A DNA stretch of 64,000 bases, taken from assembly GCF_900100845.1 (NCBI RefSeq), contig NZ_FNFP01000005.1:62001-126000 (forward strand), read 5' to 3'. The notes below the pieces were generated by a model. It searched no databases, was not told the origin of the DNA, and saw nothing but the letters and a program-made list of their open reading frames with translations. The position numbers were made by a program, and so were the translations under genes. Shown in pieces: positions 25,484 through 34,185 of the stretch (positions are counted from its first letter, which is position 1; every line of letters starts with the position of its first letter). The DNA is from Natronincola ferrireducens (GTDB lineage: Bacteria > Bacillota > Clostridia > Peptostreptococcales > Natronincolaceae).

Positions 25484-27082
25484 ATGATTCGAGTACCAGA
25501 TATAAAATTACCTATAGATCATCAACAGGAGGAGATAAAAAAAGCTATTATAAAAAAATTAAGAATAAGAGAAGAGGATTTAACAGCCTATACCATATAT
25601 AAACAGTCGGTGGATGCCAGAAAGAAAGATAAAGTAGACTTTGTGTATACAATAGATGTAGAAGTAAATCAAGAAAATAAAATTTTAAAAAAGATAAAGG
25701 ATAAAAAAATTACCCTAACCCCTGATATGAAATACACACCAGTGAAAAAAGGAGGAATAAAGCTGCAGAATCCTCCTATTATCATTGGCACCGGCCCAGC
25801 TGGGCTGTTTGCAGGTCTGATTTTAGCTCAAGCAGGCTACTGTCCTATTTTGCTGGAAAGGGGAAAGGATGTAGACAATAGAACAATGGATATACAGGAT
25901 TTTTGGACAAAGGGTAGATTAAATACTGAATCTAATGTCCAGTTTGGTGAGGGTGGAGCTGGAACATTTTCTGATGGCAAGCTCACAACACAGATTAAGG
26001 ATATTCGATGCCGTAAGGTTTTAGAAGAACTGACGAAGGCAGGAGCACCACCAGAGATTATGTATAGTAGCAAGCCCCACATTGGAACCGATATTTTAAG
26101 GGATGTTGTAAAAAAAATAAGAGAAGAAATTATAGCTTTTGGGGGGAAGGTTTTATTTGAAAAGAAGGCTACAGATTTACTATTGCATGAAGGTGAAATA
26201 AAGGGTGTTGTTGTAAATAATAGGGAGACCATCGAGGGAGAGGTGGTTTTGTTAGCAATTGGGCACAGTGCTAGGGATACCTTTGAAGTTCTTTACAACC
26301 AAGGTGTGGAAATCCATCAAAAGCCTTTTTCTATAGGGGTAAGAATTGAGCACCCCCAGAGCCTAATTGATGTTGCTCAATATGGCTCCTTTGCCAATCA
26401 TCCAAAGCTTGGGGCAGCTGATTACAAAATGGCCCATCACTGTAGTAACCAACGTTCAGCCTATACTTTTTGCATGTGTCCTGGAGGACAGGTGGTGGCG
26501 GCAGCATCAGAGGAGGGTGGTGTAGTTACCAATGGTATGAGTGAGTATGCTAGGGATAAGACTAATGCAAATAGTGCTCTTTTGGTAGGGGTAAATCCTG
26601 AAGATTTTGAAAGCACCCACCCTTTAGCTGGAATGTATTTTCAAAGAAAGTGGGAGCAAAAAGCTTTTGAAATAGCTGGTGGAAACTATTTGGCTCCTGC
26701 ACAACTAGTCAAGGACTTCCTAAACAATCGAGTTTCTCAAGAGTTTGGCAAGGTTCAACCCTCCTATACACCTGGGGTGGTATTGACGGATTTAACAAAA
26801 TGTCTCCCTGATTTTGTGGTGGAAGCTATGAAGGAGGCTATTGTAGCCCTAGATCATAAATTAAAGGGATTTAACTTAGGGGATGCTATCATGACAGGAG
26901 TGGAGAGTAGAAGCTCCTCCCCAATTCGCATTAAGCGGGATAAAACCTTTGAAAGCAATATTAAAGGTTTATATCCATGTGGTGAAGGAGCTGGTTATGC
27001 TGGAGGTATTATTTCAGCAGCAGTAGATGGAATAAAAGTAGCAGAAGGCGTGATAGGCAATTTCAATTATTTTAAATGCTGA
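25484..27082 (+). CDS. FAD-dependent protein of COG2509 type
   Basis: A 532-aa flavoprotein. An N-terminal domain of about 95 residues precedes the Rossmann fold (IIGTGPAGLFAGLILAQAGY), then VQFGEGGAGTFSDGKL, MCPGGQVVAAASEEGG and a C-terminal FAD loop PCGEGAGYAGGIISAAVDG. The family is conserved in Firmicutes with unknown reaction. AAGGAGT precedes the ATG. It probably forms a two-gene operon with the upstream HI0933-type gene. Length is normal for the family. Confidence 0.85.
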   Translation: MIRVPDIKLPIDHQQEEIKKAIIKKLRIREEDLTAYTIYKQSVDARKKDKVDFVYTIDVEVNQENKILKKIKDKKITLTPDMKYTPVKKGGIKLQNPPIIIGTGPAGLFAGLILAQAGYCPILLERGKDVDNRTMDIQDFWTKGRLNTESNVQFGEGGAGTFSDGKLTTQIKDIRCRKVLEELTKAGAPPEIMYSSKPHIGTDILRDVVKKIREEIIAFGGKVLFEKKATDLLLHEGEIKGVVVNNRETIEGEVVLLAIGHSARDTFEVLYNQGVEIHQKPFSIGVRIEHPQSLIDVAQYGSFANHPKLGAADYKMAHHCSNQRSAYTFCMCPGGQVVAAASEEGGVVTNGMSEYARDKTNANSALLVGVNPEDFESTHPLAGMYFQRKWEQKAFEIAGGNYLAPAQLVKDFLNNRVSQEFGKVQPSYTPGVVLTDLTKCLPDFVVEAMKEAIVALDHKLKGFNLGDAIMTGVESRSSSPIRIKRDKTFESNIKGLYPCGEGAGYAGGIISAAVDGIKVAEGVIGNFNYFKC

Positions 27083-27148
27083 AAAAAATGTAAGTTTTCA
27101 AAATATTTAAGTTGATTTTTTTCCCATGATAAGGTAAACTATATACAA

Positions 27149-27195
27149 TAAACTAGTGTTAAATCGAACATAATGTATGATTTGACACTAGTTTA
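27149..27195. repeat. 17-bp inverted repeat, 13-nt loop
   Basis: TAAACTAGTGTTAAATC pairs with GATTTGACACTAGTTTA with a single G-T wobble. No T run follows, so it is either a weak terminator for the flavoprotein operon or a protein or RNA regulatory site. Confidence 0.6.
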
Positions 27196-27322
27196 CAAAT
27201 CAGGAGCTTATCTGTAATCACATAGCATTTTGTAAGAGTTGGTTTAAAGTTTTATTATAGTTCATTTAATTATTGATAAAAATTTTTCTAATTATAAAAT
27301 CTGACAATAAGCGGGATATTAC

Positions 27323-27351
27323 AATGGCGAACTATATATTTGCCGTTTTTT
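27323..27351 (+). terminator. Terminator-like hairpin before the ABC importer operon
   Basis: GGCGAA pairs with TTTGCC across a 7-nt loop and is followed by T6. It may end read-through from upstream or act in an attenuator. Confidence 0.5.
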
Positions 27352-27540
27352 GCTTTATTAAAGAGTTGGATAATTAGAATATAGCATGGATTTTTATTTA
27401 TTAATTTAAATACCATAAAATTTTAAATACTTAAACTGCATAACTCTGTACAATTATGTAGAAAGGGGTGAGGGTAAGCGAGATTTAATATTTAATTGGA
27501 AAAGAATTTATCAAAGTAAGAAAATAAGGGGGAGAATTTT

Positions 27541-28695
27541 ATGTTTAAAAAATTATTAGCTTTATTATTAATTACTGCTTTAGTATTTAGTTTAGCAGCG
27601 TGTGGAGGAAACGAACCTGCTAGCACTCCAGCAGATGGAGAAGAACCAGCAGCTGCTGAAGAAGGATTAGGTTTTAAAATTGGTTTAGCAACTTCAACTG
27701 TATCTCAAAATGAGGAAGAGTTTAGAGCAGGTGAAGAAATGGTGGCTAGATATGGTGCTGATGTAATCACACACGTTACATATCCTGACAGATTTATGCA
27801 AGAACAAGAAACTACTATTTCTCAAATCGTTTCTTTAGCTGCAGACCCAGAAGTGAAGGCAATTATTGTTGTTCAAGCAGTACCAGGAACAGCAGCAGCT
27901 TTCCAAACAATCAAAGAAACTAGAGATGATATTGTATTAATTGCTGGAAATGCCCATGAAGATCCAGACCTAATTGCATCCCGTGCTGATGTAGTTTTAG
28001 ACGTTGATCAATTAACTCGTGGAGTAACTATTGTACAAGATGCTCAAAAAATGGGAGCAGATACCTTTGTACACTATTCCTTCCCAAGACATATGTCCTA
28101 TGATCTTTTATCTCAACGTAGAGATATTATGAAGAAAACTGCTGAAGAGTTAGGTTTAAAATTTGTTGAAGTAGATGCTCCAGACCCAATGGGTGATGCA
28201 GGTATCCCTGGAACACAACAATTTATTTTAGAAGATATTCCGAGACAAGTAGCAGCATTGGGAAAAGATACGAACTTCTTTGGAACTAACTGTGCTATGA
28301 TGGAACCAATGATTCGTAAAGTATTAGAAGAAGGCGCTATCTATACTGAGCAATGCTGTCCATCTCCATACCATGCGTATCCTGGGGCTCTAGGAATTGA
28401 AATTCCTGCTGACAAGGCTGGAAACGTAGACTTTATGCTAGAACAAATCAAAGAAAAAGTTGCAGAAGCTGATGGTACTGGAAGAATGGCTAGCTGGAGA
28501 GCACCTGCAAGTATGGCTATGGTTAGAGCTGGGGTAGAATATGGTGTTGCTTTTGCAAAAGGAGAAATTGATAAATTTGATGAAGGTAAGATGGGAGAAA
28601 TGTTAGCACAAGAAACTGGTGGAGATGTTCAACTTCAATCATTAGACGGTCTACCAAACTTCTTGATGTTTGTTGCTGGCTTAGAAATATTCTAA
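27541..28695 (+). CDS. DUF3798-type substrate-binding lipoprotein of an ABC importer
   Basis: A 384-aa lipoprotein with signal peptide and lipobox (SLAACGG, Cys about residue 21), an acidic Ala/Glu linker, and a periplasmic-binding-protein type I fold (VSQNEEEFRAGEEM, VTYPDRFMQEQE, VKAIIVVQAVPGTAAAF). It resembles DUF3798 proteins, which occur in Clostridia with sugar-type ABC transporters. The ligand is unknown; the nucleoside-binding BMP family is a distant relative. The next genes encode a double ATPase and two permeases, completing the importer. GGGGGAG lies just before the ATG. Confidence 0.78.
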   Translation: MFKKLLALLLITALVFSLAACGGNEPASTPADGEEPAAAEEGLGFKIGLATSTVSQNEEEFRAGEEMVARYGADVITHVTYPDRFMQEQETTISQIVSLAADPEVKAIIVVQAVPGTAAAFQTIKETRDDIVLIAGNAHEDPDLIASRADVVLDVDQLTRGVTIVQDAQKMGADTFVHYSFPRHMSYDLLSQRRDIMKKTAEELGLKFVEVDAPDPMGDAGIPGTQQFILEDIPRQVAALGKDTNFFGTNCAMMEPMIRKVLEEGAIYTEQCCPSPYHAYPGALGIEIPADKAGNVDFMLEQIKEKVAEADGTGRMASWRAPASMAMVRAGVEYGVAFAKGEIDKFDEGKMGEMLAQETGGDVQLQSLDGLPNFLMFVAGLEIF

Positions 28696-28738
28696 TAAAT
28701 ATTGTCTATATAAAAGGCAAAATAATAGGATGAACTTT

Positions 28739-28766
28739 ATTGAGGTTGCCAATTGGCAACCTCAAT
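28739..28766. other. 28-bp perfect palindrome between binding-protein and ATPase genes
   Basis: ATTGAGGTTGCC is followed without interruption by its reverse complement GGCAACCTCAAT. In RNA this is a hairpin of at least 10 bp with no T run. It lies in the intercistronic gap, where such hairpins commonly stabilise the upstream binding-protein mRNA or reduce read-through. Confidence 0.75.
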
Positions 28767-28801
28767 ATTTACGACATCCACCGTCAAAGGAGGGAAACAC
28801 T

Positions 28802-30400
28802 TTGGTGACAGATTATTTGTTGCAGATAAAAAATGTAAGTAAGGAATACTCTGGAAATAGAGTACTAAAAAACATTAATATTAACATCAAGCCTGGGGAA
28901 ATCCATGGTTTAGTAGGAGAAAATGGTGCGGGAAAGTCAACATTAATGAATATTTTGTTCGGGATGCCAGTAATTCATAGTACTGGTGGATATGAGGGAG
29001 ATATTATTATTGATGGAAAAGTTGTTAATCCTGCAACGCCTAAGGAATCCATGGAACTAGGAATCGGTATGGTACATCAGGAATTTATGTTGATTCCTGG
29101 ATTTAGTATTACAGAAAATATTAAACTCAATAGAGAAGTTACAAAAGATAACCTTTTTAGTCGAATTTTAGGACCTAAGATGAAGACTTTGGATTTTAAA
29201 CAAATGGGAAAAGATAGCCGAAAGGCTTTAGATACTCTAGGGATGTCTATAGACGAGTGGCTACCTGTGGAGGGATTACCGGTAGGATACATGCAGTTTG
29301 TAGAAATAGCCAGGGAAATCGACAAACAAAACTTAAAGCTACTAGTTTTTGATGAACCCACTGCAGTATTGGCAGAATCAGAGGCAGATAAGTTTCTAGA
29401 GGTAGTAAAGAAACTATCTGGTTTAGGAATTGCAATTTTATTTATTTCCCATAGGTTAGATGAAATTATTGAAATAACTGACAATATTACTGTATTGAGG
29501 GATGGAGAAGTGGTTAGCAGCCTAGCAACAAAGGATGCTGATGTCCATAAAATTGCTGAATTAATGGTGGGTAGAAAAATTGAAAACACCAATATTGTCA
29601 AAACCTTTAAAGAGGAAGCAGAAAATGAAGACTATATTTTAGAGTTAAAGGATCTTTATGTGGATATGCCTGGTGAAATGATAAAGGGCTTAAACCTTAG
29701 AGTGCGTAGAGGAGAGATTTTAGGGATTGGTGGTTTAGGGGGACAAGGAAAAATTGGTGTTGCCAATGGTATTATGGGCCTATACCCTACAAGAGGAGAA
29801 ATCATAAAGGATGGTAAACCACTTCCTTTGAATAACCCTAAGAAGGCACTAGATTTGGGTGTTGCCTTTGTAACGGAGGATAGAAGAGGAGTAGGGTTAT
29901 TGCTGGATGATTCTATAGAACATAATATTGCTATTTCAGCACTTCAAATAAAAGAAAAGTTTATCAATAAAAGAGCTGGCATTCGTATGATGGATGAAAA
30001 AGGGGCTAGGGAGCATGCTTTAAATATGATTAAAGAGCTGGACATCCGTTGTACAGGTCCAAAACAGCTGACCCGCAGGCTAAGTGGTGGAAATCAGCAG
30101 AAGGTATGTATTGCCAGGTCATTGACCCTAGATCCCGATATTATATTGGTATCGGAGCCTACTAGGGGAATTGATATTGGAGCTAAGAAAATTGTTCTTG
30201 ATTTGTTAGAAAGATTGAGTAAAGAATTGGGTATGACAGTAATCATAACCTCCAGTGAATTGGCAGAGCTTCGTTCAGTTTCCGATAGAATCGCTATTGT
30301 ATTTGAAGGAAAACTAGAGGGAATTTTAGCTCCCGATGCCAGTGATGTTGATTTTGGGTTAATGATGGCTGGAGAATATGGCAAAGAGGAGGTATCATAG
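28802..30400 (+). CDS. ABC importer ATPase with two nucleotide-binding domains
   Basis: A 532-aa sugar/nucleoside-type double ATPase. Domain 1: Walker A GENGAGKST, Walker B LLVFDEPTAVL, switch His in LFISHRLDEI; its signature-like segment is VGYMQFVEIARE, degenerate. Domain 2: a degenerate Walker A GGLGGQGKIG (as usual in this class), signature LSGGNQQKVCIAR and VSEPTRGIDIG. The frame is open from ATG 28730, but that start would translate through a 28-bp palindrome. AAAGGAGGG at 28786-28794 points to TTG 28802 (7 nt) or GTG 28805 (10 nt). The stop lies one base before the permease ATG. Confidence 0.88.
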   Translation: MVTDYLLQIKNVSKEYSGNRVLKNININIKPGEIHGLVGENGAGKSTLMNILFGMPVIHSTGGYEGDIIIDGKVVNPATPKESMELGIGMVHQEFMLIPGFSITENIKLNREVTKDNLFSRILGPKMKTLDFKQMGKDSRKALDTLGMSIDEWLPVEGLPVGYMQFVEIAREIDKQNLKLLVFDEPTAVLAESEADKFLEVVKKLSGLGIAILFISHRLDEIIEITDNITVLRDGEVVSSLATKDADVHKIAELMVGRKIENTNIVKTFKEEAENEDYILELKDLYVDMPGEMIKGLNLRVRRGEILGIGGLGGQGKIGVANGIMGLYPTRGEIIKDGKPLPLNNPKKALDLGVAFVTEDRRGVGLLLDDSIEHNIAISALQIKEKFINKRAGIRMMDEKGAREHALNMIKELDIRCTGPKQLTRRLSGGNQQKVCIARSLTLDPDIILVSEPTRGIDIGAKKIVLDLLERLSKELGMTVIITSSELAELRSVSDRIAIVFEGKLEGILAPDASDVDFGLMMAGEYGKEEVS

Positions 30401-30401
30401 C

Positions 30402-31445
30402 ATGGAGGGTTTTAAAAAAATTGTAGATAAGGTAGGATATCCTAGATTTATTATTGGAGGATTTCTATTCATCCTATGTGTTATAGCCGCTATGCTAGCG
30501 ATACCAATTCCTGGACTTATAGGAGATATTCTTACCCGTGTTGGTATGAATGGTATACTGGTATTGGCTATGGTACCTGCTATTCAAGCTGGGGTAGGCT
30601 TGAACTTTGCTCTGCCCTTGGGGATTGTATGTGGGTTAATAGGAGCATTGGTTAGTATAGAGTTTAAATTAAGTGGTTTTACAGGTTTTTTTACTGCTTT
30701 AATAGTTGCAATTCCTTTAGCCGCCATCGTTGGATACTTTTATGGACAAATGTTAAATCGTATTAAAGGACAGGAAATGACGGTAGGAACCTATGTAGGA
30801 TTTTCTGCAGTATCTGCAATGTGTATATTTTGGTTATTGGCACCCTTCAGAAGTCCAGAACTAATATGGGCCTATGGTGGTACGGGTTTAAGGGTTACAG
30901 TTTCTCTTGAGTCCAGTATTGATAAGATTTTAAATGGGTTTTTAAGTTTTAATGTTGCAGGTATTCAGGTACCTACAGGATTGCTGGGATTCTTTGGAAT
31001 TTGCTGTTTAGCTGTATGGCTGTTTAGTAAGACCAAAAGCGGGGTTATCATGAATGCTGCTGGGGCAAATGAAAAGTTTGCTACAGCTACAGGAATTAAT
31101 GTAAATAAACAGAGGATTTTAGGTGTAACACTATCCACAGTTCTAGGAGCTATTGGAATTATTGTTTACAGTCAGTCCTTTGGGTTTTTACAGTTATACA
31201 ACGCACCTCTATACTCAGCATTACCTGCAGTAGCGGCAGTATTAATTGGTGGTGCCTCCATTAAAAAAGCTACGATTACCCATGTTATCATTGGAACCTT
31301 TTTGTTTCAAGCCCTGTTGGTGGTATCACTTCCTGTAATTAATATATTAGCTGATGGAAGTATGTCGGAGGTTATTCGAATTATTATCAGTAATGGTATT
31401 ATTCTATATGCCTTAACGAGAGAAACAGGAGGTGACCTAGCATAA
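30402..31445 (+). CDS. ABC importer permease subunit 1
   Basis: A 347-aa inner-membrane permease of the BPD_transp_2 type with eight to ten helices. Typical segments: IQAGVGLNFALPLGIVCGL and the cytoplasmic loop GANEKFATATGINVNKQRILG, which contacts the ATPase. ATG 30402 follows GAGGAGG (the frame is open from 30378 inside the ATPase gene). The stop overlaps the next permease start (TAATG). Confidence 0.88.
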   Translation: MEGFKKIVDKVGYPRFIIGGFLFILCVIAAMLAIPIPGLIGDILTRVGMNGILVLAMVPAIQAGVGLNFALPLGIVCGLIGALVSIEFKLSGFTGFFTALIVAIPLAAIVGYFYGQMLNRIKGQEMTVGTYVGFSAVSAMCIFWLLAPFRSPELIWAYGGTGLRVTVSLESSIDKILNGFLSFNVAGIQVPTGLLGFFGICCLAVWLFSKTKSGVIMNAAGANEKFATATGINVNKQRILGVTLSTVLGAIGIIVYSQSFGFLQLYNAPLYSALPAVAAVLIGGASIKKATITHVIIGTFLFQALLVVSLPVINILADGSMSEVIRIIISNGIILYALTRETGGDLA

Positions 31446-32536
31446 TGGACAACAATGTAAAAATAGAAGAAGTAAAACTCAAAAAACAAAGTTCTTCAGA
31501 TTTAGTTATGAAATTTATTGTGCCAATTGTATTTATTGCATTATGTGGAGTCGGTTATCAACTTTCTGGACTGCGTTTTACATTTGTGTTAAATGAAGTA
31601 CTTACGAGATTAGCTAGAAACTCCTTTTTGGTTATATCTCTTATCATTCCAGTTATCGCTGGGATGGGTTTGAACTTTGGTATTGTATTGGGTGCTATGG
31701 CTGGGCAAATCGCACTAATTTTTATTACAGATTATTCAATTCAAGGCCTGAGTGGGTTTTTCCTTGCAGTGCTGTTTTCTACCCCTATAGCTATTGTCTT
31801 TGGATATTTAGTAGGACAGGTTTTAAACAGAGCTAAAGGGAAAGAAATGATTACCAGTATGATATTAGGATTTTTTTCCAATGGTCTATACCAATTATTT
31901 TTCTTAGTGTTTGCTGGAACAATTATTCCCTTTAGAAAAGAGGGAATGCTATTGTCCACTGGAGTAGGTGTTAGAAACAGTGTTGACCTTGATGGGGTTC
32001 GACATGCTCTAGATAATGTTTGGAAAATTAGACCTTATCCTGGCTTAGCAATACCGGTGGGTACATTAATCATTGTTGGGGTATTATGTGTAGCATTAAC
32101 CTTTTTCCTTAAAACAAAGCTAGGACAGGAAATGCGTACAGTTGGACAAAATATGCATATTGCCCAGGTAGCAGGAATTAATGTTAACAGAACAAGAATT
32201 ATTGCTATCATTATTTCTACTGTATTGGCGGCATGGGGACAAATTATCTTCCTACAGAACATAGGTACTTTGAACACCTATGGAAGCCATGAACAGGTAG
32301 GACTTTTTGCCGTAGCTTCCCTATTAATTGGTGGTGCTTCTGTTACAAAGGCTACCTATGGTCAGGCTCTATTGGGAACCTTCCTTTTCCATATGCTATT
32401 TATTTTATCTCCAATGGCAGGACAAAACTTGATGGGGGACAGCCAGATAGGAGAGTTCTTTAGGGTATTTGTAGCCTATGGTGTTATTGGATTAGCTTTA
32501 TTATTACATGCTTGGCAGAAAAAAGGAAAGAAATAA
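31445..32536 (+). CDS. ABC importer permease subunit 2
   Basis: A 363-aa permease paralogous to its upstream neighbour: GMGLNFGIVLGAMAGQ and the coupling loop GQNMHIAQVAGINVNRTRI correspond to the same regions. The two form a heterodimer with the lipoprotein and double ATPase. Start codon overlaps the previous stop by one base. The operon ends at a hairpin 28 bp downstream. Confidence 0.88.
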   Translation: MDNNVKIEEVKLKKQSSSDLVMKFIVPIVFIALCGVGYQLSGLRFTFVLNEVLTRLARNSFLVISLIIPVIAGMGLNFGIVLGAMAGQIALIFITDYSIQGLSGFFLAVLFSTPIAIVFGYLVGQVLNRAKGKEMITSMILGFFSNGLYQLFFLVFAGTIIPFRKEGMLLSTGVGVRNSVDLDGVRHALDNVWKIRPYPGLAIPVGTLIIVGVLCVALTFFLKTKLGQEMRTVGQNMHIAQVAGINVNRTRIIAIIISTVLAAWGQIIFLQNIGTLNTYGSHEQVGLFAVASLLIGGASVTKATYGQALLGTFLFHMLFILSPMAGQNLMGDSQIGEFFRVFVAYGVIGLALLLHAWQKKGKK

Positions 32537-32563
32537 AATTAATATAAATACAAATTATTTTTC

Positions 32564-32597
32564 CAAATCCTCTGGTTTTATGCTGGAGGATTTAGAA
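32564..32597 (+). terminator. Terminator-like hairpin after ABC importer operon
   Basis: AAATCCTC pairs with GAGGATTT around a 13-nt loop, followed by an AT-rich tail (AGAATTTT). Confidence 0.55.
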
Positions 32598-32640
32598 TTT
32601 TAAACAGGTTATTAATTTTCATTTTATTCTAAAAAAAAGC

Positions 32641-32669
32641 TTGACAAAGTATTTTGCCCGTAGTAGGAT
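32641..32669 (+). promoter_or_regulatory. Sigma-A promoter for the serine operon
   Basis: TTGACA at 32641-32646 and TAGGAT at 32664-32669 with 17-nt spacing, upstream of the T-box leader. Confidence 0.5.
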
Positions 32670-32732
32670 AGAGATTAATATTATATAAGCATGCATATAT
32701 ATTTGAAAAAAATAAATATTTATTGAAATGCT

Positions 32733-32956
32733 ATGAAGGAGAATAGTAAACAGTCAAAAGGTTATAGAGAGCCAATGGTTGGTGGAAATTGGTGCTGGAA
32801 GCTGTTGAATCTACTCTGGAGCAGAAGGGCAAAACCCTTTTCGGTCTAAACCGTTATCTTATTGTGAGGTCATAATTTCGTGACAAATCAAGGTGGCACC
32901 ACGTGAGTACATACTGCTCCCGTCCTTGGCGTAATAGCCAAGGAGGGGAGTTTTTT
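32733..32956 (+). ncRNA. T-box leader, serine specifier (UCU)
   Basis: All T-box hallmarks are present: AGAGAGCC and GGTTGGTGGAAA in stem I, GAA-TCT-ACTCTGGAGC on the 3' side of stem I, the 14-nt T-box core with AGGTGGCACCACG at 32891-32903, and an intrinsic terminator (CTCCCGTCCTTGGC pairing with GCCAAGGAGGGGAG, then T6) at 32917-32956. The triplet after GAA, TCT at 32810-32812, is a serine codon. This agrees with the serine-synthesis genes downstream. Uncharged tRNA-Ser should favour the antiterminator and switch the operon on. Confidence 0.92.
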
Positions 32957-33014
32957 ATTTATCAAGAATTTTACTGAACTGATTTAATAAAGTTATAGAT
33001 GGAGGTTGAAGGAA

Positions 33015-34157
33015 ATGAAAAAAGAAAAATTACTAATGACTCCAGGACCAACAATGGTACCCCCAGCTGTATTAATGGCTGGAGGGGAGCCTATGATTCA
33101 TCATCGTACCCCTGAATATAGCCAACTTTTTAGGGAATTAAATAAAAATTTAAAAACCATATTTCAGACACAAAACCCTGTTCTTACCTTTCCCGCAGCA
33201 GGAACTGGTGGGTTAGAAGCAGCAGTAGTTAACTTTTTTTCTCCTGGGGATAGGGTGTTGTGTACTAGCATTGGAGTATTTGGAGATAGAGTTGCTACTA
33301 TTGCAAAGGCTTTTGGGCTAAATGTAGAAAAGCTTACAGTTCCTTTAGGTGAAGCAGTAGATCCCCGAATAATAGAGGAAAAGCTAAAAGAACAAAACTA
33401 TAAAGGAGTTTTTGTAACCCATAATGAGACTTCAACTGGAGCCTATAATGATATAGAGGCTATTGGAAAAATAACCAAGAACAAAGACATTTTATTGATA
33501 GTAGATGCAGTAAGCTCCCTGGGGGGATTGGATTTAAAAACAGATGAATGGGGAGTAGATGTGGTCATCACCGCTTCACAAAAGGCATTAATGGCACCTC
33601 CAGGATTAACTTTTTTAAGTGTTAGTAATAAGGGATGGGAAGCAGCCCAAAATAGTACATCTCCAAAGTTTTACTGGGATGTAATTAAGGCAAGGAAAGC
33701 TATGGAAAAGCCCTCCCCACAAAACCCCTACACCCCAGCCGTATCCTTGTTAAGATCAGTAAATAAAGCACTAGAATTAATTATTGAAGAAGGTCTACAG
33801 GAAGTTTTCCATCGACACAGTCAATTGGCAAAAGCCACTAGAGCTGCAGTAGAGGCTTTAGGACTAAAGCTTTTTGCAGCACCCCAAGCAAGATCTAATG
33901 TGATCACCTCTATCAAAATGCCGGAGGGAATAGATGGTGAAAAAGTAAAAAAACAGATGGCTGAAAAGTATGGTGTTATCACAGCGGGGGGACAAGAGGA
34001 TTTAAAGGGAAAAATTTTAAGGATTGGGCATATGGGATATGTCCATGAGGGAGATATTATACAAACTATAGCTGCCTTAGAAAAAGCTTTAATTGATGTG
34101 GGGTATCCTATAGAAAAGGCCGTAGGTATAAAGGCAGCATTGGAAGTATTCAATTAA
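33015..34157 (+). CDS. Class V aminotransferase, probable phosphoserine/serine-forming transaminase
   Basis: A 380-aa PLP enzyme of the alanine-glyoxylate/serine-pyruvate type. Motifs: MTPGPTMVPP at the N terminus, FPAAGTGGLEAAV (phosphate loop), VDAVSSLGG (Asp under PLP) and ITASQKALMAPPG with the Schiff-base Lys. In many Clostridia and archaea such an enzyme stands in for SerC in the phosphoserine route; its place before serA and after a serine T-box supports that. The longest frame begins with TTG 33006, but ATG 33015 follows GGAGG by 9 nt. Serine-glyoxylate aminotransferase is the alternative. Confidence 0.82.
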   Translation: MKKEKLLMTPGPTMVPPAVLMAGGEPMIHHRTPEYSQLFRELNKNLKTIFQTQNPVLTFPAAGTGGLEAAVVNFFSPGDRVLCTSIGVFGDRVATIAKAFGLNVEKLTVPLGEAVDPRIIEEKLKEQNYKGVFVTHNETSTGAYNDIEAIGKITKNKDILLIVDAVSSLGGLDLKTDEWGVDVVITASQKALMAPPGLTFLSVSNKGWEAAQNSTSPKFYWDVIKARKAMEKPSPQNPYTPAVSLLRSVNKALELIIEEGLQEVFHRHSQLAKATRAAVEALGLKLFAAPQARSNVITSIKMPEGIDGEKVKKQMAEKYGVITAGGQEDLKGKILRIGHMGYVHEGDIIQTIAALEKALIDVGYPIEKAVGIKAALEVFN

Positions 34158-34185
34158 TTTAAATTTAGAAAAGGGGGAAATAAAG

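Larger units (their letters stand above)
27083..27540 (+). other. 458-bp intergenic region with two hairpins
   Basis: It holds a 17-bp inverted repeat (27149-27195) and a terminator-like hairpin with a T6 run (27323-27351). No ORF of note and no riboswitch that I could recognise; the purine and other common consensus cores were looked for by eye and not found. The last 150 bp presumably hold the promoter of the ABC importer operon, but no clear -35/-10 pair stands out. Confidence 0.5.

Noticed and set aside
27196-27540. Possible riboswitch before the ABC importer
   Set aside because: No conserved core of a known class could be matched by eye; only a simple terminator hairpin is supported.
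29077-29601. 174-codon minus-strand ORF inside the ABC ATPase gene
   Set aside because: Antisense shadow across the Walker B region; no supporting features.
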